A stretch of DNA of 64,000 nucleotides from Pycnococcus provasolii (taxonomy: Eukaryota; Chlorophyta; Pseudoscourfieldiophyceae; Pseudoscourfieldiales): positions 1-64,000 of the forward strand of contig CP150579.1 of the NCBI GenBank assembly GCA_049487715.1. The letters are read 5' to 3'. This document shows positions 45,866-55,173 of the stretch, in pieces (the stretch's first letter is position 1; each line of letters starts with the position of its first letter). The position numbers and the translations under genes were made by a program. The notes beneath the pieces are model-generated. The model was not told where the DNA came from. It worked only from the letters and a program-made list of their open reading frames with translations, and ran no database searches.

Positions 45866-47512
45866 ATGTCGCTCAACGTGCGGGTCCAACATCCTAGCAA
45901 TAGCGTGCGGGCAATGTTGCTGCGTCGCTCGTGGTCACTGCCATCTACAACACTCCCTCTTCTGGTTCTTCTCCTGTTTTGTGGGTCCTCCTGCCTTTCC
46001 CTTCTGTGCGTTGCTGCCGCCCCTGGTGGTGGTGGGAGGCAAGGGCAGGGGGCGGGGGGCAGGGGGGGTGTTGGTGCGCTTTCGTGGACGTCGTTCGCGC
46101 GTACGCTAGGCATAGGCGACGCCGCCGCGCTCGCGGACGTCGTCGGAAACGCGCCCAAGAAAATGGTCGAGCAGCTCGCGGACATCTCCGACGAAAGGCA
46201 CTACGACCCGAGGCCGCGCATCACGAGGACGTTCAACTCGCCCGCGCACAGGGAGGCGGCGCAAATCATAGCGCAGTGGATGCGTGAGGCGGGACTCGCT
46301 GTCACCATCGACGCCATGGCGAACGTGCGAGGAGTCACGCCGCGTGACCGCGTGTCCGCGGAAGGAAGGCACAAGCCGCGCGTTGTCGTTGGAAGCCACT
46401 ACGACACCGTCATTGACGGAGGAAAGTACGACGGCGCGCTAGGAGTCATCGTCGGCATACAGGCGGTGCGTGCTCTGCTCATGGCACCTGGCGAGCTTTC
46501 GCGACCTGTCGAGGTGATCGCCTTCTCCGACGAGGAGGGTGTGCGCTTCCCAGTCACCTTCCTAGGCTCGCGCGCCGTCGCGGGAACCCTCACGGACAGC
46601 ATTCTCAGCATCTCAGACAAGAATGGAACGACGCTGCTCGACGCGATTAAGCCGCACACGCGAGCGGACGTGCTTGCCGCGGCGCGCGACCCGGAGGAGA
46701 TTGGAACGTACGTCGAGCTGCACATCGAGCAGGGTCCCGTGCTTGAGGCGGCGAACAAGGGACTTGGCGTCGTCCTTGCCATTGCGGGTCAGAAGCGCAT
46801 CACGGTGTCGCTGATGGGCGAGCAGGGACACGCCGGAACAGTTCCTATGGGTGAGCAGAGGCGTGACACGCTCGCCGCCGCCGCGGACATGATCATTGCC
46901 ACCGAGCGCATCTGCCAGCCCGGCTGGTCGAAGCGTGGCGGACACCTCGGGGCGTTGAAAGACAATGTGTCAAATGAGAAGGAGGAGATGCTCGTTTGCA
47001 CGGTGGGACACATCATCAACATGCCGAATGCCAAGAACACGATCTCGGGTGCGGTAAACATGACGGTAGACGTTCGCGCGAGGCGTGAGGAGGTGCGCGA
47101 TGGAGCTGCCGAGGACATCTCGGCGGCGGTGCACGAGGCGTGCTCGGCAAGGCGCATGGAAATGTGCGAATTGGTCACCAGCCACGAAGCACCACCTGTC
47201 GAGAGCGCGGAGGCGCCGACGAAACGCCTGAGATCCGCCATTGCCGGATTCTACGGCAACTATTCGTCGCTGCCGGGCACCGTGAAGAGCGTCGAGGACA
47301 TCCCCGCGCTCATTTCGGGTGCAGGCCACGACGCGCTTGCGATGGCGGACATTGCGGACGTCACGATGATGTTCGTGCGTCACCCTGGCGGCGTGAGCCA
47401 TTCGCCGCTGGAGCGAGTTTTGGATGAAGACATTGTGTCGGCGACCGGCGCCATGGCGCTGTACCTGAAGGATGAGGTGGAGAGTGGAGATGACCCGACG
47501 TGCGGTGCGTGA
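45866..47512 (+). CDS. AAH: Allantoate amidohydrolase, secretory-pathway M20 metallohydrolase
   Basis: The protein has 548 aa. The start is the first in-frame ATG (GTAATGTCGC); a second at 45914 is possible. A hydrophobic signal (LPLLVLLLFCGSSCLSLLC) fits the ER location known for the plant enzyme. Metal ligands are visible in GSHYDTVIDGGKYDGALGV (His, Asp), FSDEEGVRFPVTFLGS (Glu-Glu), VELHIEQGPVLE (His) and GGVSHSPLE (His). GQKRITVSLMGEQGHAGTVP and SGAGHDALAM mark the dimerisation and substrate regions. It hydrolyses allantoate, releasing ammonia and CO2 in purine nitrogen recovery. The close relative ureidoglycolate amidohydrolase cannot be excluded, but FSDEEGVRF and SGAGHDA fit allantoate hydrolases well. 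Confidence 0.88.
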   Translation: MSLNVRVQHPSNSVRAMLLRRSWSLPSTTLPLLVLLLFCGSSCLSLLCVAAAPGGGGRQGQGAGGRGGVGALSWTSFARTLGIGDAAALADVVGNAPKKMVEQLADISDERHYDPRPRITRTFNSPAHREAAQIIAQWMREAGLAVTIDAMANVRGVTPRDRVSAEGRHKPRVVVGSHYDTVIDGGKYDGALGVIVGIQAVRALLMAPGELSRPVEVIAFSDEEGVRFPVTFLGSRAVAGTLTDSILSISDKNGTTLLDAIKPHTRADVLAAARDPEEIGTYVELHIEQGPVLEAANKGLGVVLAIAGQKRITVSLMGEQGHAGTVPMGEQRRDTLAAAADMIIATERICQPGWSKRGGHLGALKDNVSNEKEEMLVCTVGHIINMPNAKNTISGAVNMTVDVRARREEVRDGAAEDISAAVHEACSARRMEMCELVTSHEAPPVESAEAPTKRLRSAIAGFYGNYSSLPGTVKSVEDIPALISGAGHDALAMADIADVTMMFVRHPGGVSHSPLERVLDEDIVSATGAMALYLKDEVESGDDPTCGA

Positions 47513-47587
47513 GGAGGAACCACGAATAGTAGATAAATTATGAAACAAAACTTTCTTTTCTTCACCTCTTCTTACAATTCTAAGAAC

Positions 47588-48787
47588 TTACAACAACTCG
47601 CTCGGCGGCGTGTGTGTCACGTTTCCATTGGCATCTATCAGCAGTTTGGCTTTCACCGCGAGAGGATGAGACGCGTCGCCAAACCAAGGTGCACCGTTGT
47701 TGGCTGCACGCGTCCAAAATGAAGTCGTGTGTATGGCATCTAACGGCTCCGCTGCGCCATCAATGGCTTGTGCTGGTCCAGGTTCGACCACCACACACCT
47801 GCAGCATCGCTCGCCACGCTTGAACACGGTCGTCGGCACGTCTTCAAAGTGAGGCTGGAAGTTGTATATGGCGGTCTGGCCGATTGACTTGGTGTGAGGA
47901 GTGGGCAAGGCGTACCTTCCTTCGATTGTGAAGCAGTCCGGCTTGAAGTGCAATGTGCGACGCGCGCCGTTCGCCGTGTGTAGAACGTCTCCGTGTCCGC
48001 TTTGGATCGCTACGCGGCACAGCGCGAATCCTATCCTAGCGATATCCTTGGCGTCACGGTAGTCCTCCGCGTAAACGCAGAGCATCATCTTGCCCTCAGG
48101 GTTCGCCGCGGGGTCGTCGTCCTTCAGCATGGCTTTCGACACTCGCCCGAGACTCCCCTGTTCCGTCGCGCTTGCAATCGCCGGCCAGAGACTGCTTGGC
48201 CACGAGCACGTCGTCCACTTACCCGCGTACTCATTTGATGTCGCGTTTGCCGCCGCCGTCGTCGATGCGCGGTACGCCACTGTCCACGAGAGCCCGTCGA
48301 GAATGTGCTGTTGCTGGCCCCGAGAGGATGCCCCCGCCGCGCGTTGGGTAGCCTTCGCGACGTCTGCAGGATTGTCCGCGTCTGGTGGCATAGCCGCCGC
48401 GTACGCCGCGCGCGCGAGGCGCGCCTCAGGCGTATCATCCAGCGCAGAGGGTGCAATTTTCTGCTTCTTCTTCTCTTGCCTTGCTGGCGACCGCGTCGAG
48501 AAGAATCCAACATCTAAAGGCTCTTGAACTTGAAGAGGCTGGGAGTCGGGCAGAGACGTCAAGTCACACACCACCACATCATTCGCACTCTTGTTGTGAT
48601 TATGGTTATATTCATCATCCAAGGCATTGTCATTCTTGAGGCACAACGCAGGAACCTGAGGAGGCCAGGAAACATCCAGGAGCGCACCGTCGTCGTCGTC
48701 TTCCTTGAGAGTGTGCACGCATGAAGTCAAAGTCAGGTCCACCACCACAGGTGTAGGTGCAGAGCCCGCCATGAAGAGGGCAGGCAT
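47588..48787 (-). CDS. DUF1917/BLES03-like protein with SUMO-interaction-like motifs
   Basis: The protein has 399 aa. The C-terminal half follows the DUF1917 (UPF0696, human C11orf68/BLES03) pattern: EYAGKWTTCSWPSSLWPAIA, ATEQGSLGRVSKAM, KMMLCVYAEDYRDAKDIARI and TLHFKPDCFTIEGRYAL. The human protein has an eIF4E-like fold, and no enzymatic activity is established. The N-terminal 110 residues are disordered and contain two hydrophobic-acidic motifs, VVVDLTL and VVVCDLTSLPDS, of the type that binds SUMO. A basic KKKQK follows. The stop is 76 bp from that of the tail-to-tail allantoate amidohydrolase gene. Family call moderate; SUMO binding is inference. Confidence 0.68.
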   Translation of the reverse strand: MPALFMAGSAPTPVVVDLTLTSCVHTLKEDDDDGALLDVSWPPQVPALCLKNDNALDDEYNHNHNKSANDVVVCDLTSLPDSQPLQVQEPLDVGFFSTRSPARQEKKKQKIAPSALDDTPEARLARAAYAAAMPPDADNPADVAKATQRAAGASSRGQQQHILDGLSWTVAYRASTTAAANATSNEYAGKWTTCSWPSSLWPAIASATEQGSLGRVSKAMLKDDDPAANPEGKMMLCVYAEDYRDAKDIARIGFALCRVAIQSGHGDVLHTANGARRTLHFKPDCFTIEGRYALPTPHTKSIGQTAIYNFQPHFEDVPTTVFKRGERCCRCVVVEPGPAQAIDGAAEPLDAIHTTSFWTRAANNGAPWFGDASHPLAVKAKLLIDANGNVTHTPPSELL

Positions 48788-48853
48788 GCGATGCGACGCA
48801 GAAGAGAAGAACCTTGGGTGGAAAGTTTGGTCAAACCTGTTGGGTAAAGTTTA

Positions 48854-48900
48854 TTATTAGGGGTTGGGGTTGGGACCGGATCCGGTTAGGGGTTTTGGGG
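48854..48900 (-). promoter_or_regulatory. Telo-box-like block in divergent gap
   Basis: TTATTAGGGGTTGGGGTTGG and GGTTAGGGGTTTTGGGG lie 67-113 bp upstream of the DUF1917-like start (48787). On the opposite strand they read CCCCTAACC, as in the other promoter-side blocks. Confidence 0.5.
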
Positions 48901-49250
48901 TTTGGGGGTTTCGTTTGTTTTTCCGACCCTCCTTGGGTCCCGTTCGTCTGTTCGTTCGCGCCTTTTTCCCTTGAGCAGTGAGCACACAGGTCTCGTCGGC
49001 AGAGTAGTGACAAATAAATGCACAGTTAGTTCCCTACGATAGCGGCTGGCTCTTGCACACCTCCATGGGCGGTGTTGCATTCATCAAATGCGTTGATTAA
49101 TTAAGGTGGTCAAGCAACACAACACGTGGGACCCGAACGTCAAGCTCAGGGTTGGAGAGTCCCCTGCAAGAAAACTCTTGCTCGCAAGAAACACTCGCGG
49201 CCCCCTACCCGGTAGTAACCCATTGGTTGGGATTTTATTTGTTTGAAATT

Positions 49251-50715
49251 ATGATCGTTGACGTGACGAATACGAAGTCGACGAAGAGTAGTGCTCGTGA
49301 CGCGAGTGAGCCTGAGAAGACTCCTCTCTGCGCGACTCGCGCGTCAAGCAAAGGCAAGGGCTCAATCTACCCGACTCCCCCCGTCATGATGAAGAACACG
49401 ACTGACTCCGAGACTTCTAACACGCGCCTTCGAAGAAGTGACGCGCAGGCGCTCGTGTCGGCGCTTCTGGCTAGTACAAAGCACCAATCGGAGGAGCCGG
49501 GGTCCGACTCCAACTCCAACGACTCAGACTATGCGGCGCTCGTGTCCGAGGCGCTCAGCGAGATGCCTGATAGTGCGATTCCAAAGGTGAAATGTGTGTT
49601 GGAGAAGACGCTAAAAGACGTCAACGAACGCGAAGAGGCGTTGAAAGCCAAGAGACTGGTACGTTACGCGCGCCGGCGTCTACCACGAGCGTCGCGCACT
49701 TTACTTTCACTTAAAGCCAATCTTTTTTGCACGCGCGACTACGCGAAGATTTTCAAGGTGACTCACCAACCAATCCTCCCATTCTCCCGTGACACATGTA
49801 TGTAATATGCAGGCTGAGCAAAGAAATGGCACAACTCTCGAGAGGATGATTGCGGAGGCACGCGACTGGACGGGCGGACGGGTTTCCGACTACACGCTTC
49901 GCAGGCTCCTCGAACACATGCGCCTGAAGGAGATGAAGAGCGTGACTGTGGGTGAAAACCGCGAGGGTGGCAGGAGGGAATACTGCACCTGCGAGGATCT
50001 TTTCTTGAAAGTGGAGCTTCCCCAGCGGTGGTCGTTCGACACGCCAGTGCCCCTCGGAAGTGTGAGCGAAAGATTCTACACTATTTCGATAACTGTCAAA
50101 TGGATTGACGTCTACAACGATGACGCTATCGCAGGTATATTATGGGCCAGCCCATTTCTGAAGGAGGATCCTGTTTTTCCCTTGAAGAAGTTCGACCACA
50201 TACCAAACAAGGCGGAGCGGAACAAGCAGTCAAAAGAGGCGCTTGATGACAAGATGTTAATAAAACGACAGAAATGGCGCACCAAGGTGACCAAGGGCGA
50301 TCTCAAAGACCGAGCTGGAGAATGGATGCGCGGCGTGGGCCTGCGCCCGAAGGACATAGCTTGGGAGGATGCCGCGAGGGCGGTGTGCGCAGGGATGGGC
50401 ATGCTGGCGCGTGACGCACCCGACAACAACGGGCAATTCGTGTTCAAGCGCGTGATGACGCTGCTCGAGCGCCACCTGAAGGCGCTCAATAACCCGGGCG
50501 CGCCCGACCCGGACGAGCCAGACGTCATTGACAATCTGCGCAAATACGGCGGTCTGCTCACCAGCACGCCGGTGATGGAGTACGTGAAACGCCAAGCGCG
50601 CTGGGACAGGGTCAAGGTCGGCGTGAAGCGCAAGCTCGACGACTCGCATGCGGACGGCGGCGCATGCGGCGCTTCCGGATCCGGTGCCGCCGGCGCCGGC
50701 GCTGGCGCCGCATGA
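49251..50715 (+). CDS. Hypothetical protein, two exons
   Basis: Exons are 49251-49658 and 49813-50715 (436 aa); the 154-nt intron has donor GTACGT and acceptor ATGCAG. The N-terminal third is Ser/Thr/Lys-rich and disordered, turning into a charged helix (VLEKTLKDVNEREEALKAKR) that continues across the junction (AEQRNGTTLERMIAEARDW). The ordered middle (CTCEDLFLKVELPQRWSFDT, ISITVKWIDVYNDDAIAGIL) has no family I recognise. A basic region (MLIKRQKWRTKVTKGDLKDR) and a final VKRKLDD could act in nucleic-acid binding or nuclear entry. The tail is Gly/Ala. The clean splice phase and coding bias say it is real. Confidence 0.7.
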
Positions 50716-50881
50716 TGAGTGAAGAGCTGGGCTTCTGGCGGGCGGCCTGGCGCACCTGATGTATATGCCATATGTAGTTGCTCTAAAAGAACGCCTGCGA
50801 CGACAAGTCTGAGAAATGTGACACCTCCTCCATGCAGCCATATTGGGGTTTGGGGTACCCTCGGGCGAGATTTCCAACTTG

Positions 50882-50949
50882 ATGGTGTGAATGGGCAACC
50901 GCTGCTGGATAGAGTAAAGTACACTTCGTTACTGAATGAGACATCTCAG
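50882..50949 (-). repeat. Stop-proximal dispersed element, copy C
   Basis: Read on the minus strand it starts CTGAGATGTCTCATTCAGTA exactly three bases after the TAA of the PMS gene (50955-50953) and continues through the same TTTACTCTATCCAGC and CCATTCACACCAT blocks as copies A and B. It ends sooner than the others. Confidence 0.85.
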
Positions 50950-50952
50950 CTA

Positions 50953-53580
50953 TTAGTTTTGATACAGTTTGCACAGGTGCCTCATCGTCGGTCTTCCGTG
51001 AGGACAGTTCCATGGCGCGTGCAGTCCGGCAAGATTCGCGACGACGCGTCGCATCTCCGTGTCATTTAGGCACTTTCCAATCATGATTGAGCTGCGGCAG
51101 GCACGCGACGCGAACATCGCGCGCACCTTGCTCGGCCGCGGCACAGCGCTGGCGGACGGCGCCAGTGCCTGCGATGCCTGCGTCATCTGTTGCTGCGTGA
51201 GAACGGGCGCGCCGTGCTCGAGCAATGAGAGAAGCTCCAAGGCATCGTCCTTTCCGAACGTGGTCACACGAGAGAAGGGCACGCTCGTGATGAGAACGTT
51301 GCCTTCGCCAGCAAGGCTCGCTGCGTCCACCTCAAACCCATTCCACCGAAACACTTCGACGTGCTCCTCCAGCAGATGGCGCTCGTCCGGTGTGACCTCA
51401 AGCGCAATCGGCTGTATTAGCCTCTGCTTGTGAATCTGAACCTCGCGAAACAGCCTTTCGAAGTTGAAAATCTCATCTGAAGCATGTTGGTCAAGGATGA
51501 AGATATCATCCGTTTCAGTGTGCACGGCAAGAATGAAGCCGAGATTGAATTGTCCAATCACACGCATTCGCGTGCCAAAGTCTTGCTTGCTGAAGGACAG
51601 CCGGAGCGTTTCCTCCTCCTGCTCGTCTGCCGCCGTATGCACTGTATGCGCGTCGCCATCGCCTGCATCGCCCAGGGCAATGGGTTGTCCGATTTGCTCA
51701 GCTGGCAGGCTCACAGAGCCTTTCACGGTACCTTGCGGTGGAAGCTGATCCAAGCTGATCACCATCGCATCCTCAGCTTCATCATCATCCTCCATCTCAT
51801 CCGGCGCGAGCTCCTCCTCCTCCTCCTCCTCCTCCCCTTCTTCTTCGTCCTCCTCCTCCTCCTCCTCATCTTCTTCTTCTTCTTCGTCCTCCTCCATTCT
51901 CATCTCATCCGGCGCGAGCTCCTCCTCCCTTTCTTCTTCTTCGTCCTCCTCCTCCTCCTCCTCCTCCTCCATTCTCATCTTCTTTGCACCCGGCTGCGTG
52001 GCAGAGAAGCCTGCGAATACGCCCTGGCTTGCCGATGGAGGTTCACTGGCTGTTGCTGCAGCACGCTTCTTGGATGCCGGTTGCGTGGCAGAGAAGCCTG
52101 CGAATACGCCCTGGCTTGCCGATGGAGGTTCACTGGCTGTTGCTGCAGCACGTGTCTTGGATGCCGGCTGCGTGGCAGAGAAGCCCGCAAATGCGCCCTG
52201 GCTTGCCGGTGGAGGTTCACTAGCTGTTGCTGCAGCACGTGTCATGGATGCCGGCTGCGTGGCAGAGAAGCCCGCAAATGCGCCCTGGCTTGCCGATGGA
52301 GGTTCACTGGCTGCTGCGGATGCCGGCTGCGTGGCGGAGAAGCCCGCAAATGCGCCCTGGCTTGCCGGTGGAGGTTCACTGGCTGCCGCTGCAACACGTG
52401 TCTTGGATGCCGGCTGCGTGGCAGAGAAGCCCGCAAATGTCGACACAAATGCCTGTCGTTGACTTAATACTGACGTGTTGCTCCCACGCCCTCGCTCGAA
52501 TGTCGCCTTCTGGGCGCCGTACACACTCTCCAGCGCGCCACGTAGGGTAATGACGAGTGCATCCTCAAAATGTAGCATGATTTTGCGCTTGTCGGGGGCA
52601 AGGTTGACGTCGAACTTCTCCGGCTCGCACGTGATTTCAATCGCAACGCACGGGTAGCCGGTGCTGCCAGGACCCGCGTTGGCGCGAAATGTCTCGTTCA
52701 CCATGCGTGCGACGCGAGGAAGGTCAACGGGCCTCCCGTTGACGTAGTAGAACTGCCTGTCGGGAGATCCGCGCCTGCTAAGCCCGTTCGCCTGCCCGCG
52801 CCCGTTGCTCAGCACGTCGCAGCGGGATACGAGCCCCTTGATGGTGACTGCGCCATCGCAGGCGGTAATGCCGTCGGGTAGGGCACAGAGCGCCATGGCT
52901 GCAGGTGCGCCAAAAATCTCGGTGTACCTGTCTCTCACGTCGCCCTTTCCCGAGCAGGCGAGCAGAGACGAGTTGTTATTGGTGAGCGTGATGCGCACAC
53001 CGGCAGCGACGAGCGCGTACGCCTGCAGCGTCGCCACGCACTTTGCCAGCTCCTTTTTTGCGTTTCGTTCAAACTCCTTTCTCCTGACGGGCAGCTTCGC
53101 GAACATGTTGGTGCAGCTGACGGTGGTTCCGACACCTCGCGCGGCTTTTGCGGTGGACGTCAGCACGCCTTGGTGGTTGAATGTGAGTTCGTGCGCGTCT
53201 TCCGAGGGGTCCGCTGCGCTTTTCGTGACAATGCGCAGCGGTTCCCCCGCGAGAGACGCGAGTGAGCTGAGCGCCTCCCCTCGAAACCCGTACGAATTCA
53301 CGGATGCGAGGTCTTCAAAACAAGAAAGCTTCGACGTCGCGTGTCTGAGAGCGAGGGAAGCGTGATACTGAGGAGGAACGCCGGACCCGTTGTCGAGAAC
53401 ATCGATACAGGCGAGACCACTAGAGGAAAGACGCACTTCGATTATGTTGGCAGACGCGTCCAAGGAGTTCTCCATCAGCTCCTTCACGGTCTGTGCAAGA
53501 TCTAAAAGCACCTGGCCGGCACACAGGCGGTGTGCCACCCCGTGGGGCAGCAAGGCGATGGAACCAGCAGCGGCGGGCAT
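50953..53580 (-). CDS. PMS2: PMS-type MutL homologue with endonuclease motif
   Basis: The protein has 875 aa; the start is the first in-frame ATG (MPAAAGSIALL). The N-terminal GHKL ATPase shows KELMENSLDASA (Glu and Asn), DVLDNGSGV, ATSKLSCFEDLASVNSYGFR (GFRGEALSSL) and GVGTTVSCTNMFAKLPVRR. The C terminus has the metal-dependent nicking motif DQHASDEIFNFE plus ACRSSIMIGK and CPHGRPT, so this is a PMS2-class (yeast Pms1) partner of MLH1 in mismatch repair. The linker is unusual: six copies of FAGFSATQPAS in units of up to 29 residues (about 52000-52440) are followed by Glu/Asp-rich tracts (51780-51980). Upstream, the gap holds three AACCCCGAAT motifs. The dispersed element follows the stop. 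Confidence 0.95.
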   Translation of the reverse strand: MPAAAGSIALLPHGVAHRLCAGQVLLDLAQTVKELMENSLDASANIIEVRLSSSGLACIDVLDNGSGVPPQYHASLALRHATSKLSCFEDLASVNSYGFRGEALSSLASLAGEPLRIVTKSAADPSEDAHELTFNHQGVLTSTAKAARGVGTTVSCTNMFAKLPVRRKEFERNAKKELAKCVATLQAYALVAAGVRITLTNNNSSLLACSGKGDVRDRYTEIFGAPAAMALCALPDGITACDGAVTIKGLVSRCDVLSNGRGQANGLSRRGSPDRQFYYVNGRPVDLPRVARMVNETFRANAGPGSTGYPCVAIEITCEPEKFDVNLAPDKRKIMLHFEDALVITLRGALESVYGAQKATFERGRGSNTSVLSQRQAFVSTFAGFSATQPASKTRVAAAASEPPPASQGAFAGFSATQPASAAASEPPSASQGAFAGFSATQPASMTRAAATASEPPPASQGAFAGFSATQPASKTRAAATASEPPSASQGVFAGFSATQPASKKRAAATASEPPSASQGVFAGFSATQPGAKKMRMEEEEEEEEDEEEEREEELAPDEMRMEEDEEEEEDEEEEEEDEEEGEEEEEEEELAPDEMEDDDEAEDAMVISLDQLPPQGTVKGSVSLPAEQIGQPIALGDAGDGDAHTVHTAADEQEEETLRLSFSKQDFGTRMRVIGQFNLGFILAVHTETDDIFILDQHASDEIFNFERLFREVQIHKQRLIQPIALEVTPDERHLLEEHVEVFRWNGFEVDAASLAGEGNVLITSVPFSRVTTFGKDDALELLSLLEHGAPVLTQQQMTQASQALAPSASAVPRPSKVRAMFASRACRSSIMIGKCLNDTEMRRVVANLAGLHAPWNCPHGRPTMRHLCKLYQN
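51990..52440 (-). repeat. 87-bp coding minisatellite in PMS linker
   Basis: Tandem copies with an 87-bp period encode FAGFSATQPAS followed by EPPSASQG-type sequence; one copy is shortened. Copies are almost identical in DNA, including silent positions, so the array was amplified recently. All copies preserve frame. Confidence 0.9.
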
Positions 53581-53815
53581 GATGAAGAAGCAGGGGGCGA
53601 AGAATGATGAAAACGAACAGGAAACATTAACACAGGAAGGAAGGAAGGAAGGAAGGAGGGCGCGAAACCAAGAATCCAAGAACCAAACCCCGAATTCTAA
53701 TTAGAAGTGAACCCCGAATAATATAGAGAGAACCCCGAATTATAGATAGAGAACCCAGTTGAAGAAATCAGAAATGGCAAGAACGTCATTCATCGGTCAC
53801 CGTGCATGCACATGA
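53581..53815. promoter_or_regulatory. Divergent gap with three AACCCCGAAT motifs
   Basis: AACCCCGAAT occurs at 53685, 53710 and 53731, spaced 21-25 bp, between the PMS and RCC1-like starts. The same word occurs at 25381 and, inverted, near 56671 and 63376. A GGAAGGAA run lies at 53637-53657. Confidence 0.6.
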
Positions 53816-54847
53816 ATGTCCCACCAGCATTCATGTCAGCGTCAACAGCGTCACCACAACCACCACCTGCTGCTGAGCCTGAAGGACAAAGCCATCGCCG
53901 TATGGCTCGACTGGCTCGTCACCGTGCACAGGCCGCGGCGAATCGCCGCTGTTCAAGAAAGGCGCATTCGGCGCGCGAGGGCAAACGCTATGACTAGTGC
54001 GGGTTGCAGTCACACGTTGGCACTGCGAGCCGACGGGAGCGTCGCGTGCTGGGGATCCAACAATCACCGCCAAGCGCCTCCCGCTGGCGTGGAGGGCGAC
54101 TTCGTAGCGGTCGCCGCGGGCACTCGTCACTCGTTGGCACTGCGAGCCGACGGGAGCGTCGCGTGCTGGGGTGATAGCGATAACGGCCAAGCGCCTCCCG
54201 CTGGCGTGGAGGGCGACTTCGTAGCGGTCGCCGCGGGTTACGATCACTCGTTGGCATTGCGAGCCGACGGGAGCGTCGCGTGCTGGGGTGCCAACCACTT
54301 CGGCCAAGCGCCTCCCGCTGGTGTGGAGGGCGACTTCGTAGCGGTCGCCGCGGGCACTGAACACTCGTTGGCACTGCGAGCCGACGGGAGCGTCGCGTGC
54401 TGGGGTGCCAACCACTTCGGCAAAGCGCCTCCCGCTGGCGTGGAGGGCGACTTCGTAGCGGTCGCCGCGGGCTTCGATCACTCGTTGGCACTGCGAGCCG
54501 ACGGGAGCGTCGCGTGCTGGGGATCCAACAATCACCGCCAAGCGCCTCCCGCCGGCGTGGAGGGCGACTTTGTCGCGATCTCCGCGGGCACTCAATACTC
54601 GTTGGCACTGCGAGCCGACGGGAGCGTCGCGTGCTGGGGTGCCAACCACCTCGGCCAAGCGCCTCCTGCTGGCGTGGAGGGCGACTTCGTAGCGGTCGCC
54701 GCGGGCAATGAACACTCGTTGGCACTGCGAGCCGACGGGAGCGTCGCGTGCTGGGGTGCCAACCACTTCGGCCAAGCACCTACCGATGCGTTGCGCTTAG
54801 GTGAGCTCAACAGCACGCGGTTCATGACTGAGGTTCGCATCTTGTAA
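53816..54847 (+). CDS. RCC1-like repeat protein with seven near-identical 39-aa repeats
   Basis: The protein has 343 aa. After a basic, His/Arg-rich leader of about 58 residues (a second ATG at 53990 starts right at the repeats) come seven units of 117 bp. Each encodes HSLALRADGSVACWG, four to six variable residues, then APPAGVEGDFVAVAAG. This is the short RCC1-type blade that builds seven-bladed propellers. Seven copies would close one propeller. Variation is confined mostly to three residues before HSLAL and the GANHFGQ loop, which would line one face. No guanine-exchange or localisation signal is seen, so partner and role are unknown. Confidence 0.8.
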   Translation: MSHQHSCQRQQRHHNHHLLLSLKDKAIAVWLDWLVTVHRPRRIAAVQERRIRRARANAMTSAGCSHTLALRADGSVACWGSNNHRQAPPAGVEGDFVAVAAGTRHSLALRADGSVACWGDSDNGQAPPAGVEGDFVAVAAGYDHSLALRADGSVACWGANHFGQAPPAGVEGDFVAVAAGTEHSLALRADGSVACWGANHFGKAPPAGVEGDFVAVAAGFDHSLALRADGSVACWGSNNHRQAPPAGVEGDFVAISAGTQYSLALRADGSVACWGANHLGQAPPAGVEGDFVAVAAGNEHSLALRADGSVACWGANHFGQAPTDALRLGELNSTRFMTEVRIL

Positions 54848-55173
54848 ACAAATGTCACGTTCACATTGTACTCTAACCAAACAACCCAAATCAAGCGCCA
54901 TCATAGCGAACCACCCAAGATACTCATAGACAGAATAGTCCTGAGTCAAATAGGAGTCGTCTACAGGTGCTATGTGACAGGTGTTGAAGAACCCCGAAGG
55001 AGAAGGAGAAGCCAGATGGACAGCCAACATACCAACCACGGTTGGTACAGTACTGTATGTAGTTGGTAGTGGCAGATATTTACGATAATACGATGCGATC
55101 ATTTGTCCTCACTTACTTACAGTCCCAAAACATATATGTATGTACTGTAGTAACTTGACACTACACTGCTAAG
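54848..55173. other. Intergenic, no gene seen
   Basis: It contains GGTTGGTACAGTACTGTATG (near 55038) and further GTACTGTAGTA sequence near 55142, both of the GTAC-rich type. No open frame has coding bias. Confidence 0.6.

Noticed and set aside
51484-52467. 327-aa plus-strand ORF opposite the PMS linker
   Set aside because: It is the antisense of the minisatellite and acidic tract; repeats without stops open several frames. PMS on the other strand has clear domains.
53831-54779. 314-aa and 261-aa minus-strand ORFs over the RCC1-like gene
   Set aside because: The 117-bp unit has no stop in three frames, so antisense frames stay open by repetition. The plus frame gives RCC1-type blades.
51990-54800. 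Tandem repeats as a possible CRISPR array
   Set aside because: The window is a eukaryotic chromosome, repeats are contiguous and in frame within genes, and there are no spacers or cas genes.
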